A DNA stretch of 64,000 nt from Propionispora vibrioides (lineage in GTDB: Bacteria; Bacillota; Negativicutes; Propionisporales; Propionisporaceae), in the NCBI RefSeq assembly GCF_900110485.1, contig NZ_FODY01000001.1:186001-250000 (forward strand), written 5' to 3'. The position numbers were made by a program, and so were the translations under genes. Under the pieces are notes generated by a model that was not told the DNA's origin, made no database searches, and worked only from the letters and a program-made list of their open reading frames with translations. Positions 36,914 to 44,515 of this stretch are shown here, piece after piece (positions within the stretch are counted from its first letter, which is position 1; each line of letters opens with the position of its first letter).

Positions 36914-37144
36914 AAAAACGTCCCTGGCTATAAAAGCCAGGGACGAGACATTCCCGCGATACCACCCTGATTGACGGCGAATTGCCGTCCTCTCCTAGAT
37001 CGCTAACGCCGATCCTGCGTCAGCCATTACATTTCACGGCTGCTCCTCTGCAGCGAGTTCGGCGCCTTCCCGGTTTGGCTTGCATCGTCCGCCAACTTTC
37101 TGTACCGGTCATCTCACCTACTACTCTGCATCCACGGATTATCA
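36914..37144 (-). ncRNA. T-box leader of leuS (Leu, CUC specifier)
   Basis: The T-box sequence AGGGTGGTATCGCGGGAA lies at 36951-36968 on the minus strand, followed by an 11-bp terminator stem CGTCCCTGGCT/AGCCAGGGACG (36919-36945) and TTTTT. Stem I has GGTGAGATG (AG-bulge type) and a specifier loop with GAACTC, giving CTC (Leu) at 37055-37057. Uncharged tRNA-Leu should pair with the T-box bulge and favour the antiterminator. Sequence, gene and specifier agree. Confidence 0.95.
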
Positions 37145-37150
37145 GATTAC

Positions 37151-37179
37151 ATTATATAGTAGTTCTTATATAAAGTCAA
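37151..37179 (-). promoter_or_regulatory. Sigma-A promoter of the leuS T-box transcript
   Basis: TTGACT (37174-37179), a 17-base spacer and a perfect TATAAT (37151-37156) on the minus strand. The -35 box lies 4 bases from the edge of element B2. Confidence 0.8.
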
Positions 37180-37183
37180 ATTT

Positions 37184-37348
37184 TAGAACTTGTATTTAGT
37201 CATAGAAATGCTGGAGCGGCGAGCGATTTTTTCGCCAGACAAGGCAATTTTAGTGGACATAATGAGGTTATGACAAGGAAACTTAACGAAGTATAGCGAA
37301 AAAACCGCTGCCCATACAGTGTTTTCTAATAGTTGACTACAAATTCTT
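37184..37348. repeat. Palindromic intergenic element, group B, copy B2
   Basis: About 165 bp between the leuS promoter and the plus-strand gene at 37443. Ends are AGAACTTGTATTTAG and, inverted, AGAATTTGTAGTCAA. Core blocks are GGCGAGCGATTTTTTCGCC and AACGAAGTATAGCGAAAAAA, which pair with each other; the apex is CATAA/TTATG. Same orientation as B1. Confidence 0.8.
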
Positions 37349-37409
37349 AATTTACCTCCAAAATTAGTCTTCTCTATATACTCATATTTAGCGATGACAG
37401 TTCATAAAT

Positions 37410-37431
37410 TTAACCATCCAGCTATGGTTAA
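37410..37431 (+). other. Palindrome overlapping the RBS of the gene at 37443
   Basis: A perfect 8-bp inverted repeat TTAACCAT/ATGGTTAA with a 6-base loop. Its right arm runs into AAGGAGG, so it could be a repressor operator or an RNA hairpin that affects translation. No experimental hint. Confidence 0.45.
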
Positions 37432-37442
37432 GGAGGCTTATC

Positions 37443-37835
37443 ATGTATAAACTGATCATCGGCAATGTAAGAATCACCGTCCATGATGATGATATTACCC
37501 GGCAGGCAGCTGCCGACGCCGCCAAACAGGCCATTCATACTTCCGGCCAGCAGGGAAAATTGCTGAGCCTGATCGAATTGCGGACCACCGCTGACGGCAT
37601 TGACGTACAAACGACGGAAAAAACCGGCAACCGGCTTGCCCGTAAAACTATCAAACAAAGCATGCTGGACGGCATATTGAATGCAGCCAGGGAAAAACTG
37701 ATTCCCACAGCAGCTTTTACCAGTAAAGATGTCTGGTTCGACAGCGACACAGGGCAGGAATGGCGAGGCGCCGAAGTTGATTCCACCCGCGGCGAGCTGT
37801 TGCTACAATTGGAAAAATGGTCTCAGGAATTATAA
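37443..37835 (+). CDS. Unknown small protein, 130 residues
   Basis: I do not recognise this protein. It is soluble, of mixed charge, with no membrane segment or signal peptide and no cysteines. Notable parts are ITVHDDDITRQAAADAAKQAIH near the N-terminus and a C-terminal LLLQLEKWSQEL helix. AAGGAGG lies 6 bases before the ATG, and the start is clear. The gene runs towards tetR and the two overlap tail to tail by 13 bases. A palindrome covers its ribosome binding site region. Codon use looks like that of the neighbours, so it is probably a real gene. Confidence 0.75.
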   Translation: MYKLIIGNVRITVHDDDITRQAAADAAKQAIHTSGQQGKLLSLIELRTTADGIDVQTTEKTGNRLARKTIKQSMLDGILNAAREKLIPTAAFTSKDVWFDSDTGQEWRGAEVDSTRGELLLQLEKWSQEL

Positions 37836-38431
37836 TTGTTATCCTTGATGCCATGTAAATAGATTTGCACAGCCTGCAGCAGGTAATTCTTATCATGCTC
37901 ATTATCAACCGTCAAAAACTCCCGGGCTATCGGTTTAGCAATAAAGTAGAAATTCATAATTCCCACCAATGACAGTACGGCATAACCTGGATTCAGCGCC
38001 GCATTAAACTGGCGGGACGCCACTCCTTCGGCAAAGGCTTGATATAAAAAGGGGTAAATTTGTCCAATATAGCGCTTTACGACACTGTCCAGACCGGTTG
38101 TGGGGTTTGTCAGTTCACTGTGTAAAAAGCGGATCAGAAAAGGCCTGCTTTTGTGTATATCATACACGCCCTTGGCGTAGTACACAATCCGCTCTTCCGG
38201 GCTCATCGTTGTTTGAGCAGCCTGTTGCAGCAGACCGGTAATCGGCCGGAACTGATTTTCCAAGACCGCCAGGTACAAGCCTTCCTTACTGCCGAAATGA
38301 TAGGATATGAGCGCACTGTTTACCTGGGCGGCATCAGCCAGCTCCCGGATGGATACGGCAGCATAACCCCTTTGGGCAAACAAGGAAGTGGCAGACTCAA
38401 TCAGTTTGGCTTGCGTATCTTTTTCTGTCAT
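37823..38431 (-). CDS. TetR/AcrR family transcriptional regulator
   Basis: A 202-residue regulator. The N-terminal helix-turn-helix is typical: AKLIESATSLFAQRGYAAVSIRELADAAQVNSALISYHFGSKEGLY. The C-terminal ligand domain is of the CerR/DUF1956-like kind in appearance but I cannot name the ligand. The frame extends far upstream to 38779, but GGAG lies 6 bases before the ATG at 38431, and the upstream part has no TetR character. A long perfect palindrome covers its -10 region, which suggests autorepression. Neighbouring lgt is divergent and might also be affected. Confidence 0.93.
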   Translation of the reverse strand: MTEKDTQAKLIESATSLFAQRGYAAVSIRELADAAQVNSALISYHFGSKEGLYLAVLENQFRPITGLLQQAAQTTMSPEERIVYYAKGVYDIHKSRPFLIRFLHSELTNPTTGLDSVVKRYIGQIYPFLYQAFAEGVASRQFNAALNPGYAVLSLVGIMNFYFIAKPIAREFLTVDNEHDKNYLLQAVQIYLHGIKDNNYNS

Positions 38432-38442
38432 GATGTTCTCCT

Positions 38443-38483
38443 GAAATGCTATTCTTACTCGAATGATTAAAGAATAGCATTTC
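38443..38483 (-). promoter_or_regulatory. TetR operator: 14-bp perfect inverted repeat
   Basis: GAAATGCTATTCTT (38443-38456) and AAGAATAGCATTTC (38470-38483) are exact inverse complements with a 13-base spacer. The distal arm contains the -10 box of the tetR promoter and the proximal arm abuts the ribosome binding site. Binding would shut off tetR. An RNA hairpin is the alternative. Confidence 0.7.
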
Positions 38484-38499
38484 TTTTTTCTTTTGTCTA
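38471..38499 (-). promoter_or_regulatory. Promoter of the tetR gene
   Basis: TAGACA (38494-38499), a 17-base A-rich spacer and TATTCT (38471-38476) on the minus strand. The -10 lies inside the operator arm. Confidence 0.6.
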
Positions 38500-38552
38500 T
38501 GCGATTCCCTCTACCGTCCGGCTTCTCCTGAACAGCATAAATTGGCAAATAA

Positions 38553-38581
38553 TTGCACATTACAGATAAATCACCTATAAT
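38553..38581 (+). promoter_or_regulatory. Sigma-A promoter of lgt
   Basis: TTGCAC (38553-38558), a 17-base spacer and perfect TATAAT (38576-38581) on the plus strand, 66 bases before the lgt start. Confidence 0.75.
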
Positions 38582-38647
38582 GAATACAGATTTTGTTGTA
38601 CAGGTCACGTCTGTACCGCCCCTGTCTGCATTAACAAGGAGGATTCT

Positions 38648-39448
38648 ATGCATCAGTATTTGTTTTTTATCGGCGATTTTCCCATCCGGGCCTATGGTCT
38701 GATCCTGAGTCTTAGCATCATATTGGCAACCGGTACAGCTTACTATTTTGCCAAGCAGGACGGACGTTGGCATCAGCACGTTCCTGATATGGGAATTTAT
38801 TGCGGCATCGCCGGCATTATCGGCGCTCGCTTATGGGATGTGTTTTTCTTTGACTGGGGGTACTATCACAATCATTTGCTGGAAATTCCATTCGTCTGGC
38901 AGGGAGGCATGGCTATCCAAGGCGGCGTTTTTCTTGGTGCCATAGTCGGGTACCTTTATACCAAGCGTCATCAGATTGACACCTGGGCTTTTGCCGACAT
39001 CGTCGCCGCTCCGGCCATTATCCTCGGTCAGGCGCTGGGCCGGGCCGCCAATCTGTTGAACGGCGATGCCTTCGGACATCCTACAGGCGGCAACTTCGGC
39101 ATTCTCTATCCCTCTACCACACTGGCTCATCAGGTATATGGCACACAGCCCTTATGGCCGGCCGAAATATGGGAAAGTCAGTTGGATATCGTTATCTTTG
39201 TGCTGCTGCTGCTTTTCCGTACGACCAATCACGCCAAGGGTCAGGTATTCATCCTGTATGCGGTGCTTTATTCCACGGCCCGTTTTTTCCTGGAATATTT
39301 GCGTGGTGATTACGGCACCTTACTATTGGGGTTAAAATCGGCACAGCTTACCAGTTTAGCAGTGATTCTAGCCGGAATCTGCCTATTTATTTGGGTGGGC
39401 AAATACGGCACACCGATTCAGGAGTCAAAAAAAACAAACAAAAGATAA
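38648..39448 (+). CDS. lgt: Prolipoprotein diacylglyceryl transferase
   Basis: Lgt transfers diacylglycerol from phosphatidylglycerol to the lipobox cysteine of lipoproteins. The 266-residue membrane protein has about seven helices. It contains IRAYGLIL-type start (FPIRAYGLILSLSII), GGMAIQGGVFLG and the Lgt signature GRAANLLNGDAFG, followed by HPTQLYE-like region HQVYGTQPLWPAEIWES and FLRGDYG-like FFLEYLRGDYG. AAGGAGG precedes the ATG. It stands alone between its promoter and a terminator shared with rarA. Confidence 0.96.
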   Translation: MHQYLFFIGDFPIRAYGLILSLSIILATGTAYYFAKQDGRWHQHVPDMGIYCGIAGIIGARLWDVFFFDWGYYHNHLLEIPFVWQGGMAIQGGVFLGAIVGYLYTKRHQIDTWAFADIVAAPAIILGQALGRAANLLNGDAFGHPTGGNFGILYPSTTLAHQVYGTQPLWPAEIWESQLDIVIFVLLLLFRTTNHAKGQVFILYAVLYSTARFFLEYLRGDYGTLLLGLKSAQLTSLAVILAGICLFIWVGKYGTPIQESKKTNKR

Positions 39449-39467
39449 TCCTCTGCGGTAAAGAAAC

Positions 39468-39502
39468 GGGCAGCCTGCTCAATATAGCGGGCTACCCTTT
39501 TT
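39468..39502. terminator. Shared terminator between lgt and rarA
   Basis: Stem GGGCAGCCTGC/GCGGGCTACCC (11 bp with wobble pairs) followed by CTTTTT on the plus strand. The rarA stop codon (39492-39494) lies inside the stem. It terminates lgt; on the minus strand the tail is poor. Confidence 0.65.
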
Positions 39503-40835
39503 CTTTGCCATTATTCTTATCTTGATTCTGTCGCTTAGCAAGCCGCTCCCGGACAACCGCTTCATAGCCCTGATCACCGGGCCGGTAATAAACAGTGCCT
39601 GCCAACGCATCGGGCAAATACTGCTGTTCAACATAATGCCCTGGATAATCGTGCGGATACCGGTACTCTTTCCCGTGGCCAAAAGCTTTAGCTCCTTTAT
39701 AGCTGCTGTCGCGCAAATGCAGCGGCACAGTGCCGCAATCCCTTTGTTTTACATCCTGCAGAGCATCGTTGATGCCCAGATACGCCGCGTTGCTCTTAGG
39801 CGCCGCCGCAATGTAGGTGACAGCCTGTGCCAAAGGAATCCGCGCCTCCGGCAGGCCAATAAACTGCACGGCCTGCGCCGCCGCCATCGCCAGACTGAGC
39901 GCCTGAGGATCGGCATTTCCGACGTCTTCTGCAGCACAGATCACAATTCTGCGGGCAATAAATTTTACATCTTCACCAGCCGCCAGCATCCGGGCCAGAT
40001 AATGCAGCGCCGCATCAGGATCGGAACCGCGCATGCTTTTAATCAACGCCGAAGCTACATCATAATGGTTATCGCCATTTTTATCGTATATTTGTATTTT
40101 TTCACCGGCCACAGCATGTACAAAGTCCACAGTCAGCCGTTTTTCTTGCGACACTTCCAATAAACCGACGGCTTGCTCCAATATATTCAGAGCCACCCGG
40201 GCATCACCGCCGGAAATATCGGCTATCGTCGCCAGGGCCAGCTCATCATATTCGATTGCCAGCTGGCCCAGTCCCCGCTCTGCATCAGCCGTTGCCTGCC
40301 TGATAATCCGCAGGACGGCTTCTTTATTAAGAGGCTGTAACCGTACCACCCGCATGCGGGATAAGAGCGGGGAATTCACTTCAAAATAGGGATTCTCGGT
40401 TGTCGCACCGATCAAAATAACCCGTCCATCCTCCACAAAAGGCAGCAACACATCTTGCTGGCCCTTATTAAACCGATGGATTTCGTCAATAAACAGTAAC
40501 GTGCGCTGCCTGTGCAAAATAAGGCGCTCCTTAGCCCCTTCCGTTACTTTACGGACATCGGCAATCCCCGCCGCCACGGCATTTAACTGTTCGTAATGGC
40601 TGCCTGTCTGATTGGCAATGACATTGGCCAGTGTTGTTTTTCCCGTACCTGGCGGACCGAATAAAATCATCGAAGGAATATTATCGGATTCGATCATTTT
40701 TCGTAGAAAACTCCCCTGGCCGACCACCTTATCCTGTCCGACAAACTCCTCCAGGCTCCGAGGCCGCATACGCGCGGCCAACGGTTCATTCTTCCTCCCT
40801 GTTTCCTGCTGCAGGCTGTATGAAAACAAATCCAT
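39492..40835 (-). CDS. rarA: Replication-associated recombination protein A (RarA/MgsA)
   Basis: A clamp-loader-like AAA+ ATPase that acts at stalled replication forks. The 447-residue protein shows LAARMRPRSLEEFVGQ, Walker A GPPGTGKTTLA, LLFIDEIHRFNKGQQDVLLP, GATTENPYFEV and a C-terminal domain with YPHDYPGHYVEQQYLPD. Full length. AAAGGAG precedes the ATG. It lies downstream of 6S RNA and aspS, as in Bacillus. Bases 40836-40977 before it hold a possible -35 TTGACA but no convincing -10, and a short GAGAG/CTCTC hairpin. Confidence 0.96.
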   Translation of the reverse strand: MDLFSYSLQQETGRKNEPLAARMRPRSLEEFVGQDKVVGQGSFLRKMIESDNIPSMILFGPPGTGKTTLANVIANQTGSHYEQLNAVAAGIADVRKVTEGAKERLILHRQRTLLFIDEIHRFNKGQQDVLLPFVEDGRVILIGATTENPYFEVNSPLLSRMRVVRLQPLNKEAVLRIIRQATADAERGLGQLAIEYDELALATIADISGGDARVALNILEQAVGLLEVSQEKRLTVDFVHAVAGEKIQIYDKNGDNHYDVASALIKSMRGSDPDAALHYLARMLAAGEDVKFIARRIVICAAEDVGNADPQALSLAMAAAQAVQFIGLPEARIPLAQAVTYIAAAPKSNAAYLGINDALQDVKQRDCGTVPLHLRDSSYKGAKAFGHGKEYRYPHDYPGHYVEQQYLPDALAGTVYYRPGDQGYEAVVRERLAKRQNQDKNNGKEKG

Positions 40836-40977
40836 TTCCGGTTGTACTCCTTTCTCCCCTTGCTCCCGGCAATACCACCGTATCCCACGCTGTTTTTCCG
40901 GCCAGCCCCGGGATAGGCGAGAGCATCTCTCATATAAGTTAACATTCTCTCCAAATCGTTATTTATCCTGTCAAATA

Positions 40978-41011
40978 GAAAAAACCTAAGCCTCTTGCCG
41001 ACGCTTAGGTT
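40978..41011 (-). terminator. Terminator of the 6S RNA gene
   Basis: Stem AACCTAAGC/GCTTAGGTT (40983-40991, 41003-41011) with an 11-base loop, followed by TTTTTT on the minus strand. Confidence 0.85.
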
Positions 41012-41215
41012 GCTTTTTCTTGCCTTCTTCCCCACCATGCCGTATATCGCCGCTGTTTTGAACCTGCCCTAAGCAGGTGGGCACCCTCCTGCTTACTTTA
41101 TGTGTCCTCGCGAAAGGCATGCATGCGATAAACAGAGTCAGGTTCCCTTATTTACGGTGTTGGCTCAAAACATTGGCACCCACGTACATAGCAGGGTGAG
41201 AAAGGCAATGTTTAT
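41011..41215 (-). ncRNA. ssrS: 6S RNA (SsrS/BsrA type)
   Basis: About 205 nt on the minus strand. The 5' end TTGCCTTTCTCACC pairs with the 3' GGTGGGGAAGAAGGCAA to form the closing stem. Internal GTGGGTGCC/GGGTGCCCAC-type arms and a long central hairpin give the open-bubble rod of 6S RNA, which binds sigma-A RNA polymerase. A promoter (41222-41250) and a terminator frame it exactly. The place between aspS and rarA is also that of Bacillus bsrA. Ends are estimated to within about 5 bases. Confidence 0.8.
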
Positions 41216-41221
41216 GCTTTT

Positions 41222-41250
41222 ATATTATCAAAAAATTTCGCCAATTGCAA
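41222..41250 (-). promoter_or_regulatory. Promoter of the 6S RNA gene
   Basis: TTGCAA (41245-41250), a 17-base spacer and TAATAT (41222-41227) on the minus strand, placing the RNA start at about 41215. Confidence 0.6.
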
Positions 41251-41378
41251 GTTTTCCGTCGTGGAACATTATTCCAGGCGGTTTATCCGGCAGCCAAGCG
41301 GTGCTAAGATTACCGTCCTCTGCAAGCGGGCGTTATACCCTCATAGGCACAGTCGAGCAACTAACTTCCCGGGTACTT
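41251..41378 (-). other. Unexplained structured stretch between aspS and 6S RNA
   Basis: These 128 bases hold no gene. On the minus strand several hairpins can be drawn: GGGTATAACGCCC, ACGGT..ACCG around AATCTTAGC, and GGCTGCCGGATAAACCGCC. No good T tract follows. It could be the 3' UTR of aspS or an undescribed small RNA; I cannot assign it. Confidence 0.35.
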
Positions 41379-41427
41379 CCGACTAAGCTTCAGGGGGTGT
41401 CAAAATCCCTCCTGAAACAAGTCTCAT
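41379..41427 (-). repeat. Post-stop repeat D, copy D2 (after aspS)
   Basis: Directly after the aspS stop. On the minus strand GAGACTTGTTTCAGGAGGGA, a CAGGAGGG..CCCCCTG hairpin and GAAGCTTAGTCGG match copy D1 after leuS. Confidence 0.6.
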
Positions 41428-43227
41428 TTATTTGCTGACCGGTTTCTTAAGTACAATATCCGTCTTAATCGACAGTTCCTTAAGCTGCGCCGGCGATACC
41501 TCCGAAGGCGCCTGGGTCATTACGTCGGTGGCGCTTTGCGTTTTGGGGAAGGCAATGACATCGCGAATCGAAGAACGCTTGGCCATCAACATGATCATCC
41601 GGTCCAAACCAAAGGCGATACCGCCATGAGGAGGCGTACCATATTCAAAGGCTTCCAGCAGGTAACCGAATTTTTCCATAGCTTCTTCTTTGCTCAGTCC
41701 GATTGCTTTAAACACCTTTTCTTGTAAATCGCGGTTGTATATCCGGATACTGCCGCCGCCAATTTCGGTGCCGTTCAAGATCATATCATAGGCTTTTGCT
41801 TTCATCTGCCCCGGATTGGTGTCGATCAGAGCAGCATCCTCATCGCGGGGAGCGGTAAACGGGTGATGCATAGCAGTCCAGCGTTTTTCTTCCTCATCAT
41901 ACTCAAACATGGGGAAATCGACAACCCACAGGAACGCCAACGCATCGGGGTCAATCAAATTAAGCCGCCGCGCCATTTCCAGACGCAGTTGGCCCAAAGC
42001 GGCTGCTACTACTGCCGGCTTATCGGCAATAATCAGAAGCAAATCACCTTCCTGAGCGTTGGTGGCAGACAATATCTGCTGGACTTTCTCTTCACTAAAG
42101 AACTTGGTGATCGGCGATTTAATTCCTTCCGCCGTGTAACAAATCCAAGCCAGCCCTTTGGCACCATAGATATTCACATATTCAACCAGACCGTCCAATT
42201 CACGTCTGGGTATTTGGGAATAACCTTTAACATTGATTGCCTTTACCTGACCGCCGTTAGCCAGGACAGTCTCAAACACTTTGAAGTCCGAACCGCGTAC
42301 CGCGTCAGAAATATCCATCAGTTCCATGCCAAACCGGAGATCCGGTTTATCGGAACCATACCGGGCCATCGCATCTTCATAGCTCAACCGCAAAAAGGGT
42401 GTCGGGATGTCCATATTCATGGTTTCCTTGAACAAATAGGCAATCATGTTTTCCATCATGACCAGAATTTCCTCGCGGTCCAGGAAGGACATTTCAATAT
42501 CCAGCTGGGTAAATTCAGGCTGACGGTCAGCCCGCAAATCTTCGTCACGGAAGCAGCGGACAATCTGGAAATACCGCTCCATACCGGCCACCATCAAAAT
42601 TTGTTTGAAAATCTGCGGAGATTGCGGCAAGGCAAAAAACTTTCCAGGATTCACCCGGCTGGGCACCAAATAGTCGCGGGCACCTTCCGGCGAGCTTTTC
42701 ATCAGCATCGGTGTTTCAATTTCCACAAAACCATTATGATCGAAAAAGTCGCGCATGGCTTTGGTGACATGATGACGGAGCATCAAGTTACGTTGCATTT
42801 CCGGACGGCGCAAGTCCAAATACCGGTACTTGAGGCGCAATAACTCATCAACATCCACATTGTCCTGAATATAGAAGGGAGGTGTCTTAGCGGCATTTAA
42901 AATCCGCAGTTCCTCTCCATATATCTCGATTTCACCGGTAGCCACGTTGACGTTAACTGTTTCCGCCGACCGCAAGCCCACTTTCCCCTTTACACAAAGT
43001 ACGTATTCGCTGCGCACCGTTTCCGCCTTTTTGAAAATATCGGCATATACATCCGAAGAGAATACAATTTGCACAATACCGGAACGGTCTCTTAAATCAA
43101 TGAAAATTAAACCGCCATGGTCACGCCGGCGGGCAACCCAGCCACACAATACAACCGTTTCGCCATTCATCGCCTTATTCAAATCATTACAGGAATGAGT
43201 CCTTTTCAGTCCTACCATCGTATCCAT
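41428..43227 (-). CDS. aspS: Aspartyl-tRNA synthetase
   Basis: A 599-residue bacterial-type class II synthetase. It has the N-terminal OB fold (VVLCGWVARRRDHGGLIFIDLRDR region), motif 2 RCFRDEDLRADRQPEFTQ, the bacterial GAD insertion and motif 3 GIAFGLDRMIMLM. The frame extends to 43281 inside hisS; GGAGG lies 9 bases before the ATG at 43227, which fits the family N-terminus. It starts 4 bases after the hisS stop. Whether it is discriminating (Asp only) cannot be told by eye. Confidence 0.97.
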   Translation of the reverse strand: MDTMVGLKRTHSCNDLNKAMNGETVVLCGWVARRRDHGGLIFIDLRDRSGIVQIVFSSDVYADIFKKAETVRSEYVLCVKGKVGLRSAETVNVNVATGEIEIYGEELRILNAAKTPPFYIQDNVDVDELLRLKYRYLDLRRPEMQRNLMLRHHVTKAMRDFFDHNGFVEIETPMLMKSSPEGARDYLVPSRVNPGKFFALPQSPQIFKQILMVAGMERYFQIVRCFRDEDLRADRQPEFTQLDIEMSFLDREEILVMMENMIAYLFKETMNMDIPTPFLRLSYEDAMARYGSDKPDLRFGMELMDISDAVRGSDFKVFETVLANGGQVKAINVKGYSQIPRRELDGLVEYVNIYGAKGLAWICYTAEGIKSPITKFFSEEKVQQILSATNAQEGDLLLIIADKPAVVAAALGQLRLEMARRLNLIDPDALAFLWVVDFPMFEYDEEEKRWTAMHHPFTAPRDEDAALIDTNPGQMKAKAYDMILNGTEIGGGSIRIYNRDLQEKVFKAIGLSKEEAMEKFGYLLEAFEYGTPPHGGIAFGLDRMIMLMAKRSSIRDVIAFPKTQSATDVMTQAPSEVSPAQLKELSIKTDIVLKKPVSK

Positions 43228-43231
43228 TTCA

Positions 43232-44497
43232 CTATTCCTCCGTCTCTCTTTGAATCTTGCCTGTAACGTCAGCCACAGCAACCAATTCCTGCTCGCCGCT
43301 GTGCATGTTCTTTAACATTACCTTGCCATCAGCCATTTCTGCTTCGCCAACAATCGCAACATATCGGGCCGGATACTTATTAGCATGTTTCAGTTGTGCC
43401 TTGATGCTTCTGTCCATATAGTCCATATCGGCCCGGAGACCGGTCTGCCGCAAGTCGCACAACAGGCGAAAGGCATAACTTTGCATGTCTTTGCCCATGG
43501 GGGCTACAAAAACATCGATATCGCCGGTTGTATCGGGTAATAGTTTTTGCTTTTCCAAAGCCAGCATAACCCGTTCCAGGCCAATAGCCAGGCCAATGCC
43601 CGGCGTCGGCTGTCCGCCGCACTCGGCAACCAGACCGTCATAACGGCCACCGCCACATACGGCGCTCTGTGCTCCCAGCGGCGCATACTGAATCTCAAAG
43701 GCGGTTTTTGTATAATAGTCAAGACCCCGCACCAGTCTCGGATTTAATTGATAATCAATACCGGCTGCGGTAAGCAGCACTTTTAGCTGAGAAAAATGTT
43801 CCCGGCATTCATCGCATAAGCAATCAATCACTTCCGGCGCACCGGCCGACAGGTTAGTGCAAGTCTCCTTCTTACAATCCAGTATTCGCATCGGATTACG
43901 GTCAAACCGCGACTGACAGTCGGAACACAATTCCGGCAATTTATCCGCTAAAAAGTCCTGCAGTCTTTTACGATAGACAGGACGGCATTCCGGACAACCT
44001 ACCGAGTTAATATACAGTTTTAAATCATTGAGACCCAGCCGTTGAAAGAAGGTTACGGCCAGGATGATAATTTCCGCATCCACCGCCGGTCCCTTGGCCC
44101 CCAACGCCTCTATGCCAAACTGATGAAACTGGCGGTAACGACCTGCCTGCGGCCGGTCATACCTAAACATGGGCCCCATATAAAACAACTTAGCCGGCAA
44201 AGGCCCGGCATACAGCTTGTTTTCCAGAAAAGAACGGACTGTCGCTGCCGTATTCTCGGGACGTAAGGTCAGGCTCCGTCCCCCCCGGTCAGTAAAGGTG
44301 TACATTTCCTTTTCCACGATATCCGTAGTTTCACCAATCCCGCGAAGAAAAAGTTCCGTATGCTCAAAAACCGGCGTACGGATTTCCTGATACGCAAAAG
44401 AACGGCATACATCACGCGCTGTTTTTTCGATATATTGCCAATACCCGCTGGAATCCGGTAATATATCCTTTGTTCCGCGCGGACCTGTTGTCAACAT
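43232..44497 (-). CDS. hisS: Histidyl-tRNA synthetase
   Basis: A 421-residue class II synthetase. It begins with TTGPRGTKDILPDSS, has motif 2 with MFRYDRPQAGRYRQFHQFG, the histidine signatures LVRGLDYYTKTAFE and CGGGRYDGLV, and the C-terminal anticodon domain. Length is typical. AGGAGG precedes the ATG at 44497. No T-box is seen in the 18 bases to hemZ, so hisS-aspS appear to be driven from the hemZ/fur side. Confidence 0.97.
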   Translation of the reverse strand: MLTTGPRGTKDILPDSSGYWQYIEKTARDVCRSFAYQEIRTPVFEHTELFLRGIGETTDIVEKEMYTFTDRGGRSLTLRPENTAATVRSFLENKLYAGPLPAKLFYMGPMFRYDRPQAGRYRQFHQFGIEALGAKGPAVDAEIIILAVTFFQRLGLNDLKLYINSVGCPECRPVYRKRLQDFLADKLPELCSDCQSRFDRNPMRILDCKKETCTNLSAGAPEVIDCLCDECREHFSQLKVLLTAAGIDYQLNPRLVRGLDYYTKTAFEIQYAPLGAQSAVCGGGRYDGLVAECGGQPTPGIGLAIGLERVMLALEKQKLLPDTTGDIDVFVAPMGKDMQSYAFRLLCDLRQTGLRADMDYMDRSIKAQLKHANKYPARYVAIVGEAEMADGKVMLKNMHSGEQELVAVADVTGKIQRETEE

Positions 44498-44515
44498 GTA
44501 AAAAATTCCTCCTCG

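Noticed and set aside
41863-42843. 326-codon open frame on the plus strand inside aspS
   Set aside because: It is antisense to a highly conserved gene, has no recognisable protein pattern and no ribosome binding site; it is a shadow of aspS codon use. The same holds for long antisense frames in relA (49070-49705), lepA (25974-26450) and rarA (39522-40163).
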